Below, in pieces: positions 59,364-64,000 of a stretch of DNA of 64,000 bases (within the stretch, counting starts at the first letter, position 1; each line of letters opens with the position of its first letter). This DNA is from Umezawaea sp042738955 (GTDB taxonomy: Bacteria; Actinomycetota; Actinomycetes; Mycobacteriales; Pseudonocardiaceae): NCBI RefSeq assembly GCF_042738955.1, contig NZ_JBHYHC010000003.1, forward strand, positions 62,001 to 126,000, written 5' to 3'. Under the pieces are notes generated by a model. The model was not told where the DNA came from and searched no databases. It worked only from the letters and a program-made list of their open reading frames with translations. A program made the position numbers and the translations under genes.

Positions 59364-62300
59364 TGAGCGAGCTGCTCTGGGTCGCCGTCCCCAGCGGACT
59401 CGACGGCGCCGACGCGCTGATCCGCGTGCTGGTGGTGCCGCGGCTGGAGGGGAACTCGCTCGACGAGTTCGGGCTGCGGGACTGGCCCACGTTGCTGGAA
59501 GGGCTGAGCTTCCGGCTGCGCACCGACACCAGCGCGGGCGTCGCGCCTGCTGGTCGTCCCGTGCTGCGACCGGCGGCTCGGTCGGACGTGTGGCAGGCGT
59601 TCTTCGGCGGCAGCGGCGGGTTGATCAACGACTGGTCCGCGCACGACTACGACCCGCCGCGCGTCCACCCGACCCACACCGACGCGGCGGCGGTCACCGG
59701 CACCTACCGCCGTGCGGTGACCGACATGGCGCGCAGGCCGCAGGACTCGGCCCGCATCGTCGACGGGGCGCTCTCGCCGTGGCAGGGCACGACCGCCCCT
59801 GCCGCACCGCCGGAGCAGTCCGTGCCGACGCCGGTCGTGCCGGACTTCCACCGCACGGTCGCGATGCTGCGCGAGCACCCGGCGGTGCTGCGCGACCTCG
59901 GGCTGGTGTTCGAGCTGGCGGTGCCCCGGCGGTACCTCGACGTCGGCGATCCGCGGCGACCGCGGCACCTGAGCGTGCGGTGCGACGACCCCGTGCTGGA
60001 CCTGCTGGTGCGCGCGCCGTGGACGGCCTACCTGCTGGACCAGGACCACTTCCTGCCCAGCGGCACCACCATCCAGCGCGGTGTCGTGGACCTGGCCGGG
60101 GCGGGCACCGTCCAGCCGGGCGACTCCCCCGCCTGGGCCGTCTGCACGTTCGAGGTCGACGGCGCCGTCGGTGGCCTGCGCGAGGCGGCGAACAGCTCCG
60201 GCGACGAGCGGCCCGCCACGTTGCCGCACCTGCGATCGGCGGGTCTCCAACTGGTCAGGCCCGGCCGGCTCGCCGACTACACGACCCGTGCGAACGCGGC
60301 CCGCGTCAACGCCGCCTCGGACTCGATGGACGACGCCCGGTTCACCGCGGAGGACCTCGTGCTCGGCTACCGGCTCGACGTCCGCACGGCCGACGGACCG
60401 TGGCGGTCGCTGACCCACCGGCTCGCCACCTACACGGTCGACGACCTGCCGATCGGCGCGGCCCGGACGCCGGAGGAGGGGCACGTCAAGCCGTTCAGCG
60501 CGGTCCGCGACGCCGGGTCGGAGCTGCGCGCCGACGAGGTCGTGACGCGGTGGAACGGCTGGAGCCACGCCGTCTCCCCCACGAACCTGCTCGACGACAC
60601 GCCCGGTCCGCGCCGTGATCCCGCGGTGCCGCTGCCCTACGAGTTCGCGTGGCGGTTCGAGCTGTCGCCGGAGGTTCCGCTGCCCGCGCTGCGCTTCGGC
60701 ACGAGCTACCAGCTGCGCGTGCGGGTCGCCGACGCCACGGGCGGCGGGCTGCCGTTGGAGACCGAGACGGAGGGCGCGCGGTGCAGCGACGCCGTGCGCT
60801 ACACACGGCACGAGCCGGTGCCGCCACCGTTGATCACCGCTTCCACCGACGCTTTTGCGCCTGGCGCGGCCATCACGACGTTGGTCATCCGCGGCGACCA
60901 GGACGTCGAGCAACGGGCGTTGCACCCGCCGACCGCGACGTTCGAGGTGGCCGAGCAGCACGGCGTGTTCGATCCGCCCGCCTCCGACGAGCAGACGTGG
61001 GAATGGGCGCAGCGGGCGTTGCGCGACGACGCGCTGCCCGACCCTGCGGCCGGTGGCGTGAACGCCGTGCTGCGCCTCGACAGCGAGGGAACGGACCGGG
61101 TCGAGCGGTGGGCGTGGTCCCCGGCGTGGCCCGAGCAACGGCCGAAGCGGATCGAACTGGCCGCGTCCGCCGATCCCGCCGGCTTCCGCTGGAGCGGTGA
61201 CGGCGGTGTGCTGCAGGTCCGGCTGGGCCCGGGCGAACAGGCCACGCTGCGGCTGTCGTCGACCGTCCACCGGGACCGCTCGAACCACTTCAGCCTGCTC
61301 GACTGGCTCGCCGACGCCCACGTCGACGTCCAGGACGCCCTCGACGGCAGGCATCCCCAGCTCACGCCACCGCGGGTGCTGCGGGTCGTGCACGCCGTCC
61401 GGGCGCCGACGACCGCACCGGAGTGGGTGCTGCGGCCCGGCGCGATCGACCGGACCGTCAACGACACGACGGCGTTGGTGAACGTCAACTTCTCTTCCGA
61501 CGGCCTGCACACGCCCAGCACCGCGACGCTCGACGTCGGGGCGAGGTGGACGGAGTGGACCGACTCGGGCGACTTCCCCGCGTCCGCCGAGCGCCTGCAC
61601 TCCCAGCCGATCGTCGCCGCACCGCCGAACCGACCACCCGCGTTCACGTTCCGGCACGAGTTCGGCGACACCAAACACCGTCGGATCACCTACACGCTCA
61701 CCGCGATCAGCCGGTACCGGCACTGCTTCGACGCCTCCGAGCCGGAGAGCGCGTTCCGCGTGAAGGCCGAGCAACGTGCCGTGGCGATCCCGTCGTCGGC
61801 CCGTCCGGCACCTCCGGTCGTGCTGGCCGTGTCGCCCGCGTTCGCCTGGGAGACAGGGGGAAGCGCCGAGCAGCTCGTGCGCGTCCGGCGTGGACGACGG
61901 GTCCGGGTCGAGCTGGCACCGCCGTGGTACGAGACCGGCGAAGGCGAGCAGCTGGCCGTGCTGACGCCCGTGGACGATCCCGACGGGTTGACCCGGCTCG
62001 CCCGCGATCCTCTCTGGGGCACAACGGCTCCGCCGCGCTACCCGGCCGCCGCGCAGTTCCCCCGCACCGAGTCGCAGGTGGTGACGTTGCCGGGGCCGGG
62101 CAAGCCCGTGCGGGTCGTGCCCTTCACCCCGGTGCGGCACGGCGACCGCTGGTTCGCCGACGTCGAGGTGACCACGGACTCGTACGCGCCGTTCGCCGAA
62201 CTCGTCGTCGCTCGCTACCAGCCGCACAGCGTGGAGGGCATGGAGCTGTCGACCGCCGTGACCACCGACCCGGTGCCTCTCCTGCCCGACCGGACCCTGG

Positions 62301-62647
62301 TGGTGCGCCACGTCGACGACGGAATCGTGGTGACGCTCACCGGGGTCATGCCGCACCCGCCCAACCGCGTCGAGGCCGTGATCGAGGTCGCCGACAGCCC
62401 GACCGACCTCGTGTCGCTGACCGCGGACACCGACGTGCCCGCGTGGCGGCCGGTGATCGGGCCGGTGGTGGGCTCGGGGAACTCGCCGCTGCCGCAGATC
62501 CCGCTGCCGCCCGGCTGGGTGCGGGTCCGAGTGCGCGAGATCGAGCTCCTCACCGGGCCCGGCGACGACGACGCGCCCAGGGAGTTGCAGGAGCGCACGA
62601 CGTTCGTCGACTCGGTCCTGATACCGCCCGAATGGCAAGGAGTCTGA
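59363..62647 (+). CDS. Very large uncharacterised protein
   Basis: I do not recognise this 1,094-residue soluble protein. The first 300 residues (LLWVAVPSGLDGADALIRVL; WPTLLEGLSFRLRTDTSAGV) look alpha/beta. The remainder consists of a series of beta sandwich-like segments, including fibronectin-like blocks (FGTSYQLRVRVADATGGGLP; HRRITYTLTAISRYRHCFDA, followed by PPVVLAVSPAFAWE), and a C-terminal PVIGPVVGSGNSPLPQIPLP region. There is no signal peptide or membrane segment. ATG 59363 overlaps the WD40 stop by one base; a GTG-GTG pair just upstream is an alternative start. One base separates its stop from the peptidase gene. Several mid-protein motifs recall architecture of surface or phage tail-associated proteins, but no assignment is justified. 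Confidence 0.75.
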   Translation: MSELLWVAVPSGLDGADALIRVLVVPRLEGNSLDEFGLRDWPTLLEGLSFRLRTDTSAGVAPAGRPVLRPAARSDVWQAFFGGSGGLINDWSAHDYDPPRVHPTHTDAAAVTGTYRRAVTDMARRPQDSARIVDGALSPWQGTTAPAAPPEQSVPTPVVPDFHRTVAMLREHPAVLRDLGLVFELAVPRRYLDVGDPRRPRHLSVRCDDPVLDLLVRAPWTAYLLDQDHFLPSGTTIQRGVVDLAGAGTVQPGDSPAWAVCTFEVDGAVGGLREAANSSGDERPATLPHLRSAGLQLVRPGRLADYTTRANAARVNAASDSMDDARFTAEDLVLGYRLDVRTADGPWRSLTHRLATYTVDDLPIGAARTPEEGHVKPFSAVRDAGSELRADEVVTRWNGWSHAVSPTNLLDDTPGPRRDPAVPLPYEFAWRFELSPEVPLPALRFGTSYQLRVRVADATGGGLPLETETEGARCSDAVRYTRHEPVPPPLITASTDAFAPGAAITTLVIRGDQDVEQRALHPPTATFEVAEQHGVFDPPASDEQTWEWAQRALRDDALPDPAAGGVNAVLRLDSEGTDRVERWAWSPAWPEQRPKRIELAASADPAGFRWSGDGGVLQVRLGPGEQATLRLSSTVHRDRSNHFSLLDWLADAHVDVQDALDGRHPQLTPPRVLRVVHAVRAPTTAPEWVLRPGAIDRTVNDTTALVNVNFSSDGLHTPSTATLDVGARWTEWTDSGDFPASAERLHSQPIVAAPPNRPPAFTFRHEFGDTKHRRITYTLTAISRYRHCFDASEPESAFRVKAEQRAVAIPSSARPAPPVVLAVSPAFAWETGGSAEQLVRVRRGRRVRVELAPPWYETGEGEQLAVLTPVDDPDGLTRLARDPLWGTTAPPRYPAAAQFPRTESQVVTLPGPGKPVRVVPFTPVRHGDRWFADVEVTTDSYAPFAELVVARYQPHSVEGMELSTAVTTDPVPLLPDRTLVVRHVDDGIVVTLTGVMPHPPNRVEAVIEVADSPTDLVSLTADTDVPAWRPVIGPVVGSGNSPLPQIPLPPGWVRVRVREIELLTGPGDDDAPRELQERTTFVDSVLIPPEWQGV

Positions 62648-62648
62648 C

Positions 62649-63668
62649 GTGGGTCTCGAACTGACCGAGTTCCGGCCGGAGTTCCACGGCTTCCGGTTCG
62701 CGAACAGCTTCTCCACCCTCGTGTTCCCGCCGATCCCGCTGCTTCCGTCGATCGGACCGTTCGGCGGGCTGTGCGGTGGGATGACGTTCGCCGCGCTCGA
62801 CTACTTCTTCGCCCGCAGGCCGGTTCCGCAGCACACGACGGCCGACCTCCCGTTCGGTGTCCCGGCCGAGGGGTCGGCGTTGTGGGAGTTCGTCCTGCGG
62901 CGGCACCTGAACTCGATCGGCGTGCAGACCGCCGCGGTGGGCGTCCCGCTGACCGTGGGCCCGCTGCACCTGAACCTGGTGCCGGGCGATCCGCACAACG
63001 CGGTGCTGTTCGCGAACTTCGCCCTCGGTGCCCCCGCCGCGTTGCCCGGCCTGGTCGCGGGCGAGGTGCGGAAGCTGATCGCCGCGATCTCGTCCGGGCG
63101 CCCGGTTCCCGTGTTCCTGGTCAAGCGCGGCAGCGTCCAGGACTCGCACCAGGCCGTGGCGATCGGGTACGACGACAGCACCTCGCCGGTGGAGATCTAC
63201 CTCTACGACAACCGTTCACCGTTGTCGGTCCGCACGTTGCGGGTGGACTCCGGGACGTGCGTGCTGGACGGCGCCGAGCCGTGGGACGCGTTCTTCGTCG
63301 GCTCCTACACGCCGGTGACGCCGTCGTACTCCGACCTCGTGCTGACCGGTTCGATCACCGCCGTGCCGTTCCCCGGTACCCGGCGGTTCCACGTCCAGTT
63401 CACCCTGGAGAACCGGGGTGAGGCGCAGTCGACCGTGTCGGAACTGTGGGCTCTCGCCGACCCGGAACCCGGAACCGTGCCGACGCAGCCGATCGGCGCT
63501 CTCCCCACCGGGTTCCTCGCCATCTACGCGTTCACGTTCGACTTCGCCGCCCTGGCAGGCCAGACCGTCGCGCTCCAGGCGGTGAGCGGTGATCGCGGAC
63601 GCGGCGAAGTCGTTGCCGTGCAACCAGGTCCGGGTACGAGCGGCACCGTCCAGATCACCGTCCCGTAG
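62649..63668 (+). CDS. Papain/C39-like cysteine peptidase-type protein
   Basis: A 339-residue protein with a papain-like catalytic arrangement in its first ~200 residues. Cys42 lies in FGGLCGGMTFAALDYF at the start of a helix, His167 in SVQDSHQAVAIGYDD, and Asp187/Asn188 in EIYLYDNRSP. This Cys...GHxV/SHQAV-IGY...D-N order is that of C39-like peptidases and related hydrolases. The last ~110 residues form an immunoglobulin-like beta domain (FHVQFTLENRGEAQSTVSEL; YAFTFDFAALAGQTVALQAV). No signal peptide. The GTG start lies one base after the previous stop. It is the first clear enzyme in this operon. Confidence 0.8.
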   Translation: MGLELTEFRPEFHGFRFANSFSTLVFPPIPLLPSIGPFGGLCGGMTFAALDYFFARRPVPQHTTADLPFGVPAEGSALWEFVLRRHLNSIGVQTAAVGVPLTVGPLHLNLVPGDPHNAVLFANFALGAPAALPGLVAGEVRKLIAAISSGRPVPVFLVKRGSVQDSHQAVAIGYDDSTSPVEIYLYDNRSPLSVRTLRVDSGTCVLDGAEPWDAFFVGSYTPVTPSYSDLVLTGSITAVPFPGTRRFHVQFTLENRGEAQSTVSELWALADPEPGTVPTQPIGALPTGFLAIYAFTFDFAALAGQTVALQAVSGDRGRGEVVAVQPGPGTSGTVQITVP

Positions 63669-63677
63669 GAGTTCCCG

Positions 63678-64000
63678 ATGAGCACGTTCCTGGGCCGACC
63701 GGTCGTCGGCACCCCGCTGCACCAGGATCTCGTCGACCGGCTGACGCTGGTCGAGCAGAACCTGCGCGCCACGCACGCGAACCTGGCGACGATCGACCAG
63801 CTCACCGGTGCGCCGCAGTCGTTCGAGGACTGGGTGGGGCTCAAGGAGAGCCCGACGTGCACGGGTGGCGGCCTGCACCGCACCGGGCGCGCGATCGACC
63901 TCGACGTCAACCGCAACCCGTACATCGCCACGCGCACCGGAACCTCGTTCGGCGGTGAGAACCCCGGCCCGAACGGCGTGGTGCTGACCTCCTTCCAACG
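63678..64000 (+). CDS. M15-like (VanY-type) peptidase, 3' truncated by window edge
   Basis: The first 107 residues of a protein that continues beyond the window. After a helical N-terminus (TPLHQDLVDRLTLVEQNLRA) comes GGGLHRTGRAIDLDVNRNPY. The H-x-x-G-x-A-x-D-L pattern (His67, Asp74) is the first zinc-binding motif of M15 D,D-/L,D-carboxypeptidases; the second motif (a later His) would lie outside the window. GAGTTC precedes the ATG, 9 bp after the upstream stop. If confirmed, the operon pairs a cysteine peptidase-like and a peptidoglycan-peptidase-like enzyme with a WD40 scaffold. Confidence 0.72.
   Translation, partial: MSTFLGRPVVGTPLHQDLVDRLTLVEQNLRATHANLATIDQLTGAPQSFEDWVGLKESPTCTGGGLHRTGRAIDLDVNRNPYIATRTGTSFGGENPGPNGVVLTSFQ

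Noticed and set aside
58358..62716. 1,452-codon minus-strand open frame opposite the WD40 and 1,094-residue genes
   Set aside because: It is a high-G+C shadow: Arg/Gly/Pro/His-rich with no recognisable motif, and it lies opposite two frames with clear protein character and coupled starts.
1..64000. tRNA or rRNA genes
   Set aside because: No cloverleaf with a TTCGAAT/C-type T-loop or conserved rRNA block was recognised by eye; a covariance search would be needed to exclude them fully.

Overview
The window is high-G+C DNA with actinomycete habits: many GTG starts, 4-bp start/stop overlaps, long spurious antisense ORFs, and DUF3040, DUF6232 and Spo0M-type proteins. It looks like a chromosomal segment of a Pseudonocardiales-type actinomycete (Saccharothrix/Lentzea/Actinosynnema-like). 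The genus is inferred from protein style only. No rRNA, tRNA or cas gene was seen.

Layout. (1) 1-6.5 kb: the tail of a specialised-metabolism operon with a stand-alone adenylation enzyme, acyl-CoA dehydrogenase, transglutaminase-like enzyme, GT2, GT4 and a GT87-type membrane glycosyltransferase, closed by a perfect 14-bp terminator hairpin. (2) 6.6-17.7 kb: housekeeping and stress genes. These are an AraC / covalent flavoprotein / reductase operon, three DUF21-CBS (CNNM/CorC) membrane proteins, a MerR regulator, DUF3040 and Spo0M proteins, and an exported hydrolase. One 27-nt operator-like motif occurs both at the MerR/CNNM divergent promoter and upstream of spo0M. (3) 17.7-23.4 kb: start of an accessory region, with a small membrane protein, a broken pentapeptide-repeat gene, and an intact, translationally coupled dynamin-like GTPase / helical protein / patatin phospholipase operon. 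(4) 23.4-37 kb: a graveyard and insertion zone. It holds a decayed MFS gene, a type I-E-like CRISPR array running into an IS630 relic, an A+T-rich island (membrane STAND NTPase plus patatin, then a PfkB kinase and a Gfo/Idh/MocA dehydrogenase), an IS5-type element abutting a second CRISPR fragment, a frameshifted NACHT-like gene and a transposase relic. (5) 37-46.2 kb: a 2,426-residue RHS protein ending in an HExxH toxin-like tip, with a probable immunity gene directly behind it, then relics and a third CRISPR fragment. Two of the CRISPR loci share a leader and an upstream dispersed repeat. (6) 46.2-50.4 kb: a third, very large patatin-like membrane protein and a third copy of the dispersed repeat. 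(7) 50.1-53.8 kb: a DUF6232 pair sharing a Gly/Gln/Asn-rich motif, and a histidine kinase / LuxR regulator pair with a lone receiver. (8) 53.9-64 kb (open at the end): a tightly packed operon of largely unrecognised proteins. They are a triple GWRWC-repeat protein, an 864-residue protein, a WD40 double propeller, a 1,094-residue protein, a papain/C39-like cysteine peptidase and the start of an M15-like peptidase.

How it fits together. The middle of the window is a defence and conflict island: three patatin-type phospholipases in three contexts (dynamin partner, STAND partner, self-contained membrane protein), CRISPR remnants, NACHT/STAND NTPases and an RHS toxin. The best candidates for undescribed systems are the dynamin-helical-patatin operon (19.3-23.4 kb), the STAND-patatin pair (26.6-29.6 kb) and the terminal WD40/peptidase operon (53.9-64 kb).
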